From assembly GCA_964473745.1 (NCBI GenBank), contig CAYYQE010000003.1, forward strand, positions 1-64,000: a stretch of DNA of 64,000 bases. The letters are read 5' to 3'. Under the pieces are notes generated by a model. That model was not told the DNA's origin, searched no databases, and was given only the letters and a program-made list of their open reading frames with translations. This document shows, one piece after another, positions 1 to 8,825 of the stretch; within the stretch, counting starts at the first letter, position 1, and each line of letters starts with the position of its first letter. The position numbers and the translations under genes are program-made. The DNA comes from JABJMC01 sp964473745. GTDB lineage: Bacteria > Patescibacteriota > Gracilibacteria > UBA1369 > UBA12473.

Positions 1-295
1 ATTTAATCCCATATTTTTTAAAAACTTCAAAAATCCGGGTGCAATCTTCTGGTGTTGGTTTGTGACGACAGGACCCAAGAGCCGATCCTGGCGTTCCGGC
101 AATTATTTCTAATTTTTCATCCGATACTTCTCGTAAATTAATAAAATCTTCTTCAAAAACACCCATAATTCCGTGTTTCATCCCATAAATTTCTCCAATT
201 TCCTCGTGTTTTTTGGCTTCGAGGATAGCGCCCACTAAACTCTGGTTAATGACGCGTGTTGGCCCTCCAGATTGGCCGATAATCATGTTGTTCAT
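1..295 (-). CDS. 6-phosphofructokinase (probably PPi-dependent), N-terminal part, cut by window edge
   Basis: The reverse strand starts with ATG at 295 and stays open to base 1 (about 98 residues). The beginning reads MNNMIIGQSGGPTRVINQSL and is followed by a GTPGSALGSCR stretch. This is the glycine-rich nucleotide/pyrophosphate-binding start of the PfkA family, and the GGPTxVIN form resembles PPi-dependent or mixed-specificity members. The family phosphorylates fructose-6-phosphate in glycolysis. The catalytic GGDDT/GGDG region lies outside the window, so the phosphoryl donor cannot be decided here. The start follows a plausible extended -10 and shows no Shine-Dalgarno sequence. The neighbouring sigma factor is divergent. 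Confidence 0.85.
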   Translation of the reverse strand, partial: MNNMIIGQSGGPTRVINQSLVGAILEAKKHEEIGEIYGMKHGIMGVFEEDFINLREVSDEKLEIIAGTPGSALGSCRHKPTPEDCTRIFEVFKKYGIK

Positions 296-321
296 AGTTT
301 GTAAATTAAATCACACCAGTG

Positions 322-330
322 ATTGTAGCA
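322..330 (-). promoter_or_regulatory. Putative extended -10 promoter of the phosphofructokinase gene
   Basis: Read on the minus strand the site is TGCTACAAT, an extended -10 element (TGn plus TACAAT), about 27 bases upstream of the ATG at 295. No good -35 is visible. The rest of the 296-414 intergenic region shows no gene. Confidence 0.45.
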
Positions 331-414
331 TAGAGCGGGCGAAACCCTAGCTTCCCCTTCCCTGATTTACAGATTTATGCAACAATTGCGACCTAGGCCT
401 ATTTTTATGTTTTT

Positions 415-1017
415 ATGATGAAAAGCTCGACTGGTGATCCGCCGCGCGGGGGATCTAAAAAACCGGATGAAGCGGAAGTTCAACGACTGGTTGCGGCTTG
501 TCAAAATGGCGATGCCGAATCTTTTGGTGGGATTTACGATCTGTATATCGATTCTGTGTATCGATATGTTTATTATCGCGTTAGTCAGGAGGAAGTAGAG
601 GATATTACCGAGAATATTTTTGTAAGAGTTTGGGAAAATATTGATAAATATGTTCCTGGGAAGCACCCCTTTTCAGCTTGGCTTTTTCGGATTGCTCATA
701 ATTTGGTAGTGGATCATTATCGTTTTCATCGCAAGCATATTTCTTTGCGAGAACGTTTGCCGCAACATGTTAGTCAATCCAATGATGATCCCGCTGATTG
801 GGCTTCACAAAAACTTAATCAAGCGCAAGTAAGAGAAGCTCTTTTGGAGCTTAAAGAGCCTTATCAACAGGTTTTAGTTCTTAAATTTTTGAGTGGTTTT
901 AGTAATAAAGAAATTTCTGAGGTAATGAGTCGAACAGAAGGCAATATTCGTATTCTTCAGTATCGAGCGTTAAAAGCGCTCCGCGTCATCCTGGAAAAGA
1001 GAGGGATGTCCGCGTAA
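415..1017 (+). CDS. ECF-type RNA polymerase sigma factor
   Basis: This 200-residue protein has the two-domain ECF sigma layout. Region 2 spans roughly residues 25-95, including an ENIFVRVWENIDKY helix followed by FSAWLFRIAHNLVVDHYR, the usual -10-recognition segment. Region 4 spans roughly 135-190, with a SNKEISEVMSRTEGNIRILQ helix-turn-helix for the -35. ECF sigmas direct RNA polymerase to small regulons, often under an anti-sigma factor. The next gene (36 bases downstream) encodes a membrane FecR/DUF5667 protein with a cytoplasmic N-terminus, which could be that partner. ATG at 415 and 418 are both possible starts; no Shine-Dalgarno sequence is visible. Confidence 0.93.
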   Translation: MMKSSTGDPPRGGSKKPDEAEVQRLVAACQNGDAESFGGIYDLYIDSVYRYVYYRVSQEEVEDITENIFVRVWENIDKYVPGKHPFSAWLFRIAHNLVVDHYRFHRKHISLRERLPQHVSQSNDDPADWASQKLNQAQVREALLELKEPYQQVLVLKFLSGFSNKEISEVMSRTEGNIRILQYRALKALRVILEKRGMSA

Positions 1018-1052
1018 CACTTAACCTTAATTGTTCGTTTTAAATAGTGCTT

Positions 1053-3086
1053 ATGATTTCCTGGCTAACTCGTAAACAGCGGTTGGATGTCCTCGGAGAA
1101 AAACTCCGCGCGACGGCGAAACGAAAAGCGCCTTTCAATCCCGTTCGAAAAAACGTGCTCAAAAAGCGTGTTATTGATCGTATAGACGAGGCTATGGCTA
1201 GGGAAGAAATTGGTTTTGAGCAGTTGGCAGAGCAATTGGAAAAGCTCAAACTAACAGCCATGCCTTCGCCAGCGTTTAAAAAACATGCTCGTGAAGACTT
1301 GGTGGATATGTTTACGCTGCGCACGCAACGTCTTTGGCTTCGCGATCTTTTTCGGGAACTGTTAGCTAAGCGTCAGTTGTGGGCCACGGTGATGGCTTGT
1401 TTGGTTTTGGTAACCGGAACTTTTGGTTATTTTGTGCAGCTTCCTCAGGTTTCAGCCGCAAAAGTAAGTCAGGTGGACGCGGTGCGCGGAACCGTTTATG
1501 TAGAACGAGAAGGACAACCGATTAGTTTAGAAAATGGATTTTTGGTTAAAGAGGGAGATCGTTTAATTACCGAGGCAGATGGTCTTTTGGATGTGATGTT
1601 TGTAGATGATAGTTTGTTAACTTTGGGGCCTGATACCGAAGTTGAAATAACGCGACTTTGGGCTGATCCGGAAAATGAGGCTAATACCTCGATTGAAGTA
1701 AATGTGGAAAGTGGTCGTATTTTTGCTCAGGTCGTGAATTTGTCACCAACTTCTTCGTTATTTGCTATTTCAACGGAAAAAGGAGACTTTATGGTGGATA
1801 GAAAAGCTAGTTTTGATGTTTTTGTAACTCCGGAGTTGATCGAAGCGCGAGTTTTTTCTAATTTAATGGATTTTGAAGTGCATACCGGTGGGGTAACGCG
1901 TGAAGGGACTTTGGGTCCGAATTTGTTAATGCAATTAAATGGTGATTTGGTGATTGAGGAAATAGAGAATTTAGAAGTGTTAAAAACTGAGGATGTTTGG
2001 GTTCAAACTAATTTAGAGAACCATACAAAATATTTGGATCGATTAGAAAGTTTTTATGAAGCTCGGACTACGCAAAAAGCCGGGACTCTTCCTGGTGATG
2101 CCTTTTATTTCTTGGAAAGAGGAGGCGAAGAGATTAAATTATTTTTTAGTTTTGGAGAAGAAAAGCAAGCAGAGGTGAATTTGAATTTAGCGGAGCAGCG
2201 TTTTTCCGAAGCTACGGTTTTAATTCGACAAGGGGATCAGGAAACTGCTCAGGAATTATTGCAGAACTATCAGACAACGTTGGTGGATCTTTCGGGGCAA
2301 ACTCCTGAGTATGAAAAAAATATTCGGGCGACTTTGGAAGAAAGCCAAAAAATGATGGAAGGATTTTCCGTGGATGATTCGATTCAGGAAGCCCGGAGCA
2401 TGGTCGATGAAACAGTAATTTTGGTGGTAAATGATGAGGCTGAAAAACAAGTAGTTCATTTGGAAACAACGGCTGATCGTTTGGGGCTAGCTTTGGACCT
2501 TATTCAGATTGGAGCATATGATTTGGCCGAGCAATCTTTGTTGGATTATCAAGCGGGATTAAATGATGTTTTGGAAGGTTTGGCAGAATTGCCGATGGAG
2601 TCGCGCAAACAAGTGATTTTTGAAATCCTAGATCAAAAGTTGCGCGACTTATTAATGCTTAAGTTGATTGATTCAGAATTGGATGTTTTGGAGGAAGATG
2701 AAGCGAGCGTGGAGTTGAAAGCACAAGTCCAGGTTGTTTATGAAGATACTTTGTACCAGTTGAATACTTTGGTTCTTAATTTGAAGGAGCGAGCGGTGTT
2801 GCAGCTCGGAACGTTTTTAGAAGATGTAAAAGAAGATGAGACGATCCAATTACAAATTTTGGGACGACTTAAGAAAAGTGTTCCTTTGGATTTTGAATTT
2901 ATGCAGGTGATTAATGATTTAGAAGAATTTTATGCGAATGAAGGCCTAGAAGTTATTCTTTTAGAGGCTGATCATTTAACTGATTCCGAGGATGATGAAG
3001 AGGAAGCCCCTCTTTTAGAAGACTTCCGTGATGAATCAATGGAGCATACTGGCGCACCGCAAGATAGCGAAGCAGGGAGTGTTTAA
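1053..3086 (+). CDS. FecR-domain / DUF5667 membrane protein, possible anti-sigma partner
   Basis: About 677 residues. A basic cytoplasmic N-terminal helical part of about 105 residues precedes one membrane segment (about 108-128, LWATVMACLVLVTGTFGYF). An extracytoplasmic FecR-like domain follows (about 135-250: VRGTVYVEREGQ, GDRLITEADGLLDVMF, TEVEITRLW). A helical DUF5667-like region begins near AGTLPGDAFYFLERGGEEIK (about 345), and the rest is acidic and helical with a very acidic C-terminus. FecR-type proteins pass envelope signals to ECF sigmas, and the position directly after one supports that role, though this is inference. ATG 1053 was chosen; a GTG at 1047 is also in frame. The end overlaps convergent mraY by four bases. 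Confidence 0.8.
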   Translation: MISWLTRKQRLDVLGEKLRATAKRKAPFNPVRKNVLKKRVIDRIDEAMAREEIGFEQLAEQLEKLKLTAMPSPAFKKHAREDLVDMFTLRTQRLWLRDLFRELLAKRQLWATVMACLVLVTGTFGYFVQLPQVSAAKVSQVDAVRGTVYVEREGQPISLENGFLVKEGDRLITEADGLLDVMFVDDSLLTLGPDTEVEITRLWADPENEANTSIEVNVESGRIFAQVVNLSPTSSLFAISTEKGDFMVDRKASFDVFVTPELIEARVFSNLMDFEVHTGGVTREGTLGPNLLMQLNGDLVIEEIENLEVLKTEDVWVQTNLENHTKYLDRLESFYEARTTQKAGTLPGDAFYFLERGGEEIKLFFSFGEEKQAEVNLNLAEQRFSEATVLIRQGDQETAQELLQNYQTTLVDLSGQTPEYEKNIRATLEESQKMMEGFSVDDSIQEARSMVDETVILVVNDEAEKQVVHLETTADRLGLALDLIQIGAYDLAEQSLLDYQAGLNDVLEGLAELPMESRKQVIFEILDQKLRDLLMLKLIDSELDVLEEDEASVELKAQVQVVYEDTLYQLNTLVLNLKERAVLQLGTFLEDVKEDETIQLQILGRLKKSVPLDFEFMQVINDLEEFYANEGLEVILLEADHLTDSEDDEEEAPLLEDFRDESMEHTGAPQDSEAGSV

Positions 3087-4147
3087 ATCCCCATGCCAAC
3101 TAATCCCAAAATAAGTCCAAATCCGGCGACAATTCCCCCAATCATCCAAAAGCGCATGGTGACTTTTGATTCTGGCCAGCCTAAATGTTCAAAGTGATGA
3201 TGAAGGGGAGCGATGTGGAAGATTTTCTTTTTAAATAGTTTTTTGGAAGTGAGTTGAATAATTACCGATAGCGTTTCAATCACAAAAATAAAACCAACAA
3301 AAGGTAGAATAAGTACGGAGTCAGTCATCATCGCAATAACCCCCAGTGTGGCCCCCAGTGACAGGGCTCCCGTATCTCCCATATAAAAACGAGCGGGTGG
3401 GATGTTAAACCATAGAAAAGCTAATGTTGCTCCTACAATTATCATGCAAAAAGTGGATAACAAAAATAGCCCTTGCACATAAGCGAGTGCGGCAAAACAC
3501 CCAAAAGCAATAATCGAAAGGCCTCCTGCTAATCCGTCGAGTCCATCTGTAATATTTACAGCATTAGCCGTGGCCACAATAATTAAAATAAAGAGCGGAA
3601 TATACCAAAAGCCAATAAAGAAATCGCCGATCCCGGGAATATGAATTTGGTCGTAACCAAGCTTGAAGTAAAACCAACAAGCTCCCAAAGTGGCAAATAA
3701 GGTTAGCCACAAAAATTTAGGCTTAACATTGATGCCTTTGGTTTTGCCGATACCTTTGATATTTAAATAGTCATCTACAGCGCCAAGTAGGGCAACTACT
3801 ACTAAGGTGAAGATTGGTAGGTAGGTTTCTTTTCTGTTTAAAAGCGAATGATCAAAAATCCCAAAATAAGAAAGCACCCGCGTTAATAAAATTACTATTA
3901 AGGTGGTTCCCCAGATTAGGATGCCGCCCATAGTTGGAGTCCCGGTTTTTTTAGCGTGAAGTTTGTGATAAAGCTTGGCCATTTTCCCATCAGTCGCAAC
4001 TTCTCTGATTTGTTTGCCAAGGCCAAGGTTTTTAAGTTGCTTAATAAACGGTTTAGCGAGGGCCAGAGCAATTACAAAAGCTAACCCAAAAGAGGAAAAG
4101 ATAAGAAAAAGGTGCCGGACTGTTTCGGTAATAGGAAAAGGATTCAT
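3083..4147 (-). CDS. mraY: Phospho-N-acetylmuramoyl-pentapeptide-transferase MraY
   Basis: A 354-residue polytopic membrane enzyme that moves phospho-MurNAc-pentapeptide from UDP to undecaprenyl phosphate, forming lipid I. The family signatures are all present: GAVDDYLNIKG (catalytic Asp pair), NAVNITDGLDGLAGG, RFYMGDTGAL and the APLHHHFEHLGW histidine motif near the C-terminus. About ten hydrophobic segments are visible and the length is normal. It is the last gene of a minus-strand wall operon, nine bases after the D,D-carboxypeptidase. Start ATG at 4147; no Shine-Dalgarno sequence is obvious. Confidence 0.98.
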   Translation of the reverse strand: MNPFPITETVRHLFLIFSSFGLAFVIALALAKPFIKQLKNLGLGKQIREVATDGKMAKLYHKLHAKKTGTPTMGGILIWGTTLIVILLTRVLSYFGIFDHSLLNRKETYLPIFTLVVVALLGAVDDYLNIKGIGKTKGINVKPKFLWLTLFATLGACWFYFKLGYDQIHIPGIGDFFIGFWYIPLFILIIVATANAVNITDGLDGLAGGLSIIAFGCFAALAYVQGLFLLSTFCMIIVGATLAFLWFNIPPARFYMGDTGALSLGATLGVIAMMTDSVLILPFVGFIFVIETLSVIIQLTSKKLFKKKIFHIAPLHHHFEHLGWPESKVTMRFWMIGGIVAGFGLILGLVGMGI

Positions 4148-4156
4148 ATCGGTACT

Positions 4157-5053
4157 TTACCACGTCGTGCTTTTGTAAATCCAATCAATCAGAAGTTCAG
4201 TGTCGCCAAAGCGGTCAGTACTTCCTAAAACAACAGTCATAATTTGTTGATCTTCAGGGAAAGTGGAAACCGTAATTAAACATTCGCCTGCATCTGGGGT
4301 GCGGCCAGTTTTTAGGCCGTGCACCTCTACACCAGCTAAGCCGAGGTCATTGCCCAGTAGTTGATTGGTAGAAAGATATTCGTGAGTAATTCCGCTTTGA
4401 CTTTCTGCTTCGTATTCCACGAGATCAACTGGTTCCATTAAAAATTCATTTTGAAGGGTGTACATGGAGAGCAGGGCCTGGTCGCGAGCCGTGGAATAAT
4501 TGTAGCCGCTATCAAAACCCATTGGATTAGAATAATTAGTATTTTCTAGACCTAATTGTTCGGCTTTTTGGTTCATTTTTCTGACGAAATTTTCCATGGA
4601 GCCAGCGTTGTATTCAGCTAAGGCCATGGCCGCGTCGTTTCCAGAGGCAATCATCATGCCGTACATTAAATCTTTGACTGTAATTTCTTCACCTATATTA
4701 AGCCAAACTGTAGATCCTTCGGTGGTGGCGGCGTTTTCACTGATGGTAACCACACTTCCCGGGAGTTCTTCTTCTGCGATTATCAAAGCGGTCATAAGTT
4801 TGGTAAGGCTGGCAATTGGCCGTGTCGTTTCAGCGTTTTTTTCGTGAAGAATTTTTCCTGAAGTGAGATCAATAGCTAAGGCTGAGCCAGCTGATAATTC
4901 AGGAATGGCCACTTCTTCGGAAATTATGGGAAGGGGTTGAACACTTAAGATTGGTTCGCGTTGCCAAGCTGTTTTATGCGAGAAATCTCCCTGTATCATA
5001 GGTGTCGCGTGCAAAGTGGAGGCCAGTAATAATGAGAGCAGGGCTTTGAGCAT
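4157..5053 (-). CDS. D-alanyl-D-alanine carboxypeptidase (penicillin-binding protein, peptidase S11)
   Basis: This 298-residue exported protein begins with a short signal peptide (MLKALLSLLLASTLHA). The three serine-peptidase motifs are present: ASLTKLM (SxxK, acylated Ser), ASGND (SxN) and LKTGRTPDAG (KTG). Such enzymes remove the terminal D-Ala of peptidoglycan pentapeptides and limit cross-linking. The C-terminal beta domain of DacA is absent, so this is the compact form. It sits between the pseudouridine synthase and mraY in one operon, consistent with a role in envelope building. Confidence 0.95.
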   Translation of the reverse strand: MLKALLSLLLASTLHATPMIQGDFSHKTAWQREPILSVQPLPIISEEVAIPELSAGSALAIDLTSGKILHEKNAETTRPIASLTKLMTALIIAEEELPGSVVTISENAATTEGSTVWLNIGEEITVKDLMYGMMIASGNDAAMALAEYNAGSMENFVRKMNQKAEQLGLENTNYSNPMGFDSGYNYSTARDQALLSMYTLQNEFLMEPVDLVEYEAESQSGITHEYLSTNQLLGNDLGLAGVEVHGLKTGRTPDAGECLITVSTFPEDQQIMTVVLGSTDRFGDTELLIDWIYKSTTW

Positions 5054-5077
5054 AGTGCAATTAAGATAGCGCGAAAG

Positions 5078-5761
5078 TTATTTTGAAGCGAGGACTATTT
5101 TCCAATCTCCTTTTTTTAGTTTCCCTAATTCGTATTGGCCCATTTTTATTCTTTTCAGAAAAACAACCCGGGTGCCGGCTTCTTGAAACATTTTGCGAAT
5201 TTGGCGGTTGCGGCCTTCATTTAGCACTATTTCAAAACGATTTAGTCCTAATGAGGTGATGCGGCAGGGTTTAGTTTTGTAAGGACCTTTTTTTTCTTCA
5301 ATTATTATGCCGGATTCGAGTCTTTTAATCTGTTTGGGAGTGAGTGGGTTTTTGATTTTTATTTGGTAGGTTTTTTCGGAATTGTTGCTGGGGTGCGTCA
5401 TTTGATAAGTGAAGTCACCATCATCGGTAAGAAGTAATAATCCTTCTGATTCACGGTCTAAGCGACCGACTGAATGAAGATGCTGGTATTTTGCGGGGAG
5501 TAGTTCGTAAATAGTTTGGTCAGCGTGCGGATCAGCTTTTGAGGTTACGTATCCGGTTGGTTTGTGCAGCATTATATAAGTAAATTTTGCCGGGGAGTGA
5601 ATGGTTTGGCCGTGGATCGAGATTTTATCTTTTTGGGGATCAACTTGGTGTCCGAGGATGGCTGGTTCTCCATTAATACGTACGCAGTCAGATTCAATTA
5701 ATTCATCCGCTTTGCGGCGGGAACAATATCCAGTGCTGGCAATAAACTTATTAAGACGCAT
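5078..5761 (-). CDS. rRNA pseudouridine synthase, RsuA/RluB family
   Basis: A 227-residue protein with an N-terminal S4 RNA-binding domain (MRLNKFIASTGYCSRRKADE, residues 1-60) and a catalytic domain with GRLDRESEGLLLLTDDG, where the Asp of GRLD is the nucleophile. A later GRNRQIRKMF segment is also typical. The enzyme isomerises a uridine in 16S or 23S rRNA; the exact site cannot be told from sequence alone. It lies five bases after the LCP gene, and co-transcription with wall genes seems to reflect genome packing rather than a shared pathway. Confidence 0.95.
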   Translation of the reverse strand: MRLNKFIASTGYCSRRKADELIESDCVRINGEPAILGHQVDPQKDKISIHGQTIHSPAKFTYIMLHKPTGYVTSKADPHADQTIYELLPAKYQHLHSVGRLDRESEGLLLLTDDGDFTYQMTHPSNNSEKTYQIKIKNPLTPKQIKRLESGIIIEEKKGPYKTKPCRITSLGLNRFEIVLNEGRNRQIRKMFQEAGTRVVFLKRIKMGQYELGKLKKGDWKIVLASK

Positions 5762-5766
5762 AAGAG

Positions 5767-7302
5767 CTAATAAAAGTGCGCGCGATTATTTTCCATCCAA
5801 TCCACATAATCTTGGCCTAATTCAATTATAATATCTGCCTCGGTTTCCCATTCCGCTGGGGCGTATTCTGACGGGAGTTCGGTCATCACAAATCCTACGG
5901 GGATAAAGTTTTCGTGTAAATAATTTAAGGCGGCGTCTTCAGCAATGGTTTCAGCAGTTTGGCCGCTTAAAAGAGCGGTTCGGGGGATGATACGAGTTAG
6001 GGGAACGTTTGTATTCGAGGCATTTCCAAACCGAACAATGTCATAACCATAACGTCCTAAATAATACATGGTTTCGGTGGCAACCCCATTCGCGCTAGTC
6101 CCGTTTATGATCTGAAAAGTTAATTCATCAGCGTGAACTTCGGGATGCACGAGGACAGTGTCTGAAAATTGGTGAATATCAGTGTAATCATTTATATAAG
6201 GGACAAGAACAAAAGCACCACCATAAAATTCTCTTTCTGGGGTAAACAGAAATCCGCCTGGGGTTAGGGGATTGTCGTTTAAAACCCAGCTAGAAAGCGT
6301 ATCAGTACTAAATTCATCAGCAATTTTGGCTAAATACACCATTTCGTCCCACTCTAAATTGGTGTCAAAGTTATCAGTAATAACGGTGTAAATGTTTCTA
6401 AGCTTTCCCGGGCTGCCAAGTACGCCAAGACTTAATGATTTTTCTTTAATAGCTTGTAAAACTTGTTGTTGTCGGGCGGCACGATCAAAATCACTGGTTG
6501 TTTTACGACTACGCACATACTTAAGAGCAGTTTCACCGTCTAAATGTTGATTTCCAGCCGCAATAGAGAAAGTTTGGTAACCAATGGTGCCATTTTCTAT
6601 TGGATAATAAGGATCGTAAATAGCTTCTTCTACGTAAACATCAATCCCGCCAATGGCATCTACAATTTCTGTAAATCCATTAAAATCAATCCGGGCATAA
6701 TAATGTATTGGAATTCCTAATACTCCAGAGACGGTTTCTACTAAAACGTCATAGCTTTTGTCGTAAGCTTCTTCTTCGGGAGTTCCGTTTTCGTAAATAT
6801 CTGCTTCCGCTACTAATTCCCAAACACTATTAATTCGATTGCCCCCATAAAGTTCTTCGATTTCTACATAAAGGTCACGAGGAATGGAAACCATGGAAGC
6901 CTGGCCTAAATCGTGATCTAGGCTGGCTATCATAATAGTGTCGGTTAGTTCCGCGCCATCGTGATCTTCGGTGCCAGTGCCAAGTAATAGAATGTTAGTG
7001 TGATTTTCTAGGTCAGTTTTGATCTGTTCACTAAAAATAGAAAGCACGACCTCCTTAATAGAGAGTTCTTCGGCCAGGGTAATTACGTTGTAAGAAGCTT
7101 TGGTTACCCCTACCAGAAAAATTATAATAATAGTGGCCCAAATATAGTGATGTTTGGAAAAGTCTAAAAGAGCACTAATAATAGGTATTTCGCGGATAAC
7201 AGCCTTGGTTTTCTCGATTTTTTCCTTTTTTGCGGTTTCGAGAATTTGGCGTTGAGAAGGAGGCGGCCCTTTTGTGATTCGCTTTTTTTGGAAATCGTTC
7301 AT
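5767..7302 (-). CDS. LytR-CpsA-Psr (LCP) family protein with LytR_C domain
   Basis: A 511-residue type II membrane protein: a basic cytoplasmic N-terminus (1-50), one membrane helix (about 53-70), and an extracytoplasmic LCP domain (about 95-310) with the conserved VSIPRDLYVEI strand, GGNRINSVWE, GGIDVYVEEAI and LKYVRSRKTTSDFDRAARQQ arginine cluster. A C-terminal LytR_C-like domain (about 395-490) contains QIINGTSANGVATE. LCP enzymes transfer lipid-linked glycopolymers onto peptidoglycan. It is first in the minus-strand wall operon ending in mraY, and is divergent from comEC. Confidence 0.95.
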   Translation of the reverse strand: MNDFQKKRITKGPPPSQRQILETAKKEKIEKTKAVIREIPIISALLDFSKHHYIWATIIIIFLVGVTKASYNVITLAEELSIKEVVLSIFSEQIKTDLENHTNILLLGTGTEDHDGAELTDTIMIASLDHDLGQASMVSIPRDLYVEIEELYGGNRINSVWELVAEADIYENGTPEEEAYDKSYDVLVETVSGVLGIPIHYYARIDFNGFTEIVDAIGGIDVYVEEAIYDPYYPIENGTIGYQTFSIAAGNQHLDGETALKYVRSRKTTSDFDRAARQQQVLQAIKEKSLSLGVLGSPGKLRNIYTVITDNFDTNLEWDEMVYLAKIADEFSTDTLSSWVLNDNPLTPGGFLFTPEREFYGGAFVLVPYINDYTDIHQFSDTVLVHPEVHADELTFQIINGTSANGVATETMYYLGRYGYDIVRFGNASNTNVPLTRIIPRTALLSGQTAETIAEDAALNYLHENFIPVGFVMTELPSEYAPAEWETEADIIIELGQDYVDWMENNRAHFY

Positions 7303-7397
7303 AACGTTCGATATGCTACCCCAAATTTTAGGGGTTGGCGAGTTTTGTTCATGTTTTTGTTAATTTTTGTTCATGTGGTTTTGGTAGGGTGAAGTTT

Positions 7398-8825
7398 ATG
7401 ATAGAAAGTTTTCGTGAACATCGAGAAGTGGTTTTAGGGGGAGGGACGTTTTTGTTAGGTGTTTGGATAGCGGCAAATGGAATAACGGTGGTAGGGGTGG
7501 TTTGGGGGGTGGCTTTGTTTTTGGGAATAATTAAACTAGGAGGGAAGTTGTCATGGGGATTAGTTTTGGGTGGACTTTTGTTTTTTGGAATGTGGCGGTA
7601 TGAGGTGGCGCTGCCAATTTTTGATGAGAATGATGCCGCGTTTTATCATAGCGAAATAGAAGCAGTGAGTTTTGAGGGGGTGGTTGTGGATTATCCAGAT
7701 GTGCGTTCCGATAGGATTAAATTGACAATGGAGGCGGTTGAATTGAATGGGCGTGAGGTTTCTGGTCGTGTTTTGGTGACGGTTTTTCGGTATCCGGAGT
7801 TTGAATATGGGGAGAGGTTGCGTTTTTATGGGCTTTTGCAGGAACCTACGGAATTTGATTCGTTTTCTTACAAAAATTATTTGCGGCGGTACGGGATTGA
7901 TTCGGTTATGTATTATCCGTGGGTAGAGGTTTTAGATGGGCCGCGCCGCGCCGGGATGGGTTGGCGGCGGCTCGACTGGCGGCAACCGATTTTTGGGCTA
8001 AAAACGCAGGTTGAGGAGCGACTTAATCAGCTTTTTGTTGAACCGCACGCCAGTTTCGCCGCCGGGCTATTGCTTGGGTCGCGGCGCGGCATCCCAGAAG
8101 ACCTTATGGAAGATTTTAATATTAGTGGCTTAACGCACATTATTGCTATTTCGGGCTACAACATCACGCTTATTATTGTGTTTGTTTCGGGGTTGTTGCA
8201 GTTTTTGAGCAAACGTTGGCAGACGATTATGGCCACCCTAGTAATTATTGTGTTTGTGATTTTGGTGGGAGGGACCGCGGCCGTGGTGCGATCCGCTATT
8301 ATGGGTGTTCTTGGTCTGTGGGCGGTGTGGTTCGGGCGAAAGGCCGAGGTGACGCGGCTTTTGGTGCTTTCTGCACTTTTTATGACGTTGTGGAACCCTT
8401 TTATTTTGGTAGATGATGTGGGGTTCCAACTTTCGTTTGCGGCCACGTGTGGGCTTGTTTACATGACAGATTCAGTACAGCGATTTCTTAAGTGGTTGCG
8501 GGTGTGGAAATTTATCCCAGAAGTGCTTTCGATTCGAGAGGCGTTTCAGACAACGTTGGCCGCGCAAACTTTTGCGGTGCCGATTATTATTGGAGCGTTT
8601 GAGCGTTTTTCTTTAGTAGCTCCATTTGCAAATGTGGCGGCGGTTTCGTTTATTCCTTTGGCTATGTTGTTTAGTTTTGTGGCGCTTTTGGTTTCTTATG
8701 TGTGGTGGAGTGGGGGACTTTTAATTGCTTATATTGGTTGGTTTTTTCTTGAATTGATTATGCAAATAGCGCACTGGTCAGCGCAAGTTCCGGGGAGTTC
8801 TATTGATTTTCAGAGATTTCTCTAA
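7398..8825 (+). CDS. comEC: ComEC/Rec2 competence membrane channel core
   Basis: The protein (about 475 residues from ATG 7398; GTG 7389 or an upstream in-frame start at 7335 are possible) has an N-terminal membrane and DUF4131-like soluble part and then the Competence domain: AAGLLLGSRRGIPEDL, FNISGLTHIIAISGYNITLI and a run of membrane helices. ComEC forms the inner-membrane channel that imports single-stranded DNA. The usual C-terminal metallo-beta-lactamase domain is missing; the ORF ends directly after the Competence domain, a short form. TAGGGTG lies upstream of 7398. It overlaps the convergent methyltransferase gene by four bases. Confidence 0.92.
   Translation: MIESFREHREVVLGGGTFLLGVWIAANGITVVGVVWGVALFLGIIKLGGKLSWGLVLGGLLFFGMWRYEVALPIFDENDAAFYHSEIEAVSFEGVVVDYPDVRSDRIKLTMEAVELNGREVSGRVLVTVFRYPEFEYGERLRFYGLLQEPTEFDSFSYKNYLRRYGIDSVMYYPWVEVLDGPRRAGMGWRRLDWRQPIFGLKTQVEERLNQLFVEPHASFAAGLLLGSRRGIPEDLMEDFNISGLTHIIAISGYNITLIIVFVSGLLQFLSKRWQTIMATLVIIVFVILVGGTAAVVRSAIMGVLGLWAVWFGRKAEVTRLLVLSALFMTLWNPFILVDDVGFQLSFAATCGLVYMTDSVQRFLKWLRVWKFIPEVLSIREAFQTTLAAQTFAVPIIIGAFERFSLVAPFANVAAVSFIPLAMLFSFVALLVSYVWWSGGLLIAYIGWFFLELIMQIAHWSAQVPGSSIDFQRFL

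Noticed and set aside
7335..7397. Upstream extension of comEC
   Set aside because: The extra residues are not hydrophobic-helix-like or family-like, and ATG 7398 has a better context.
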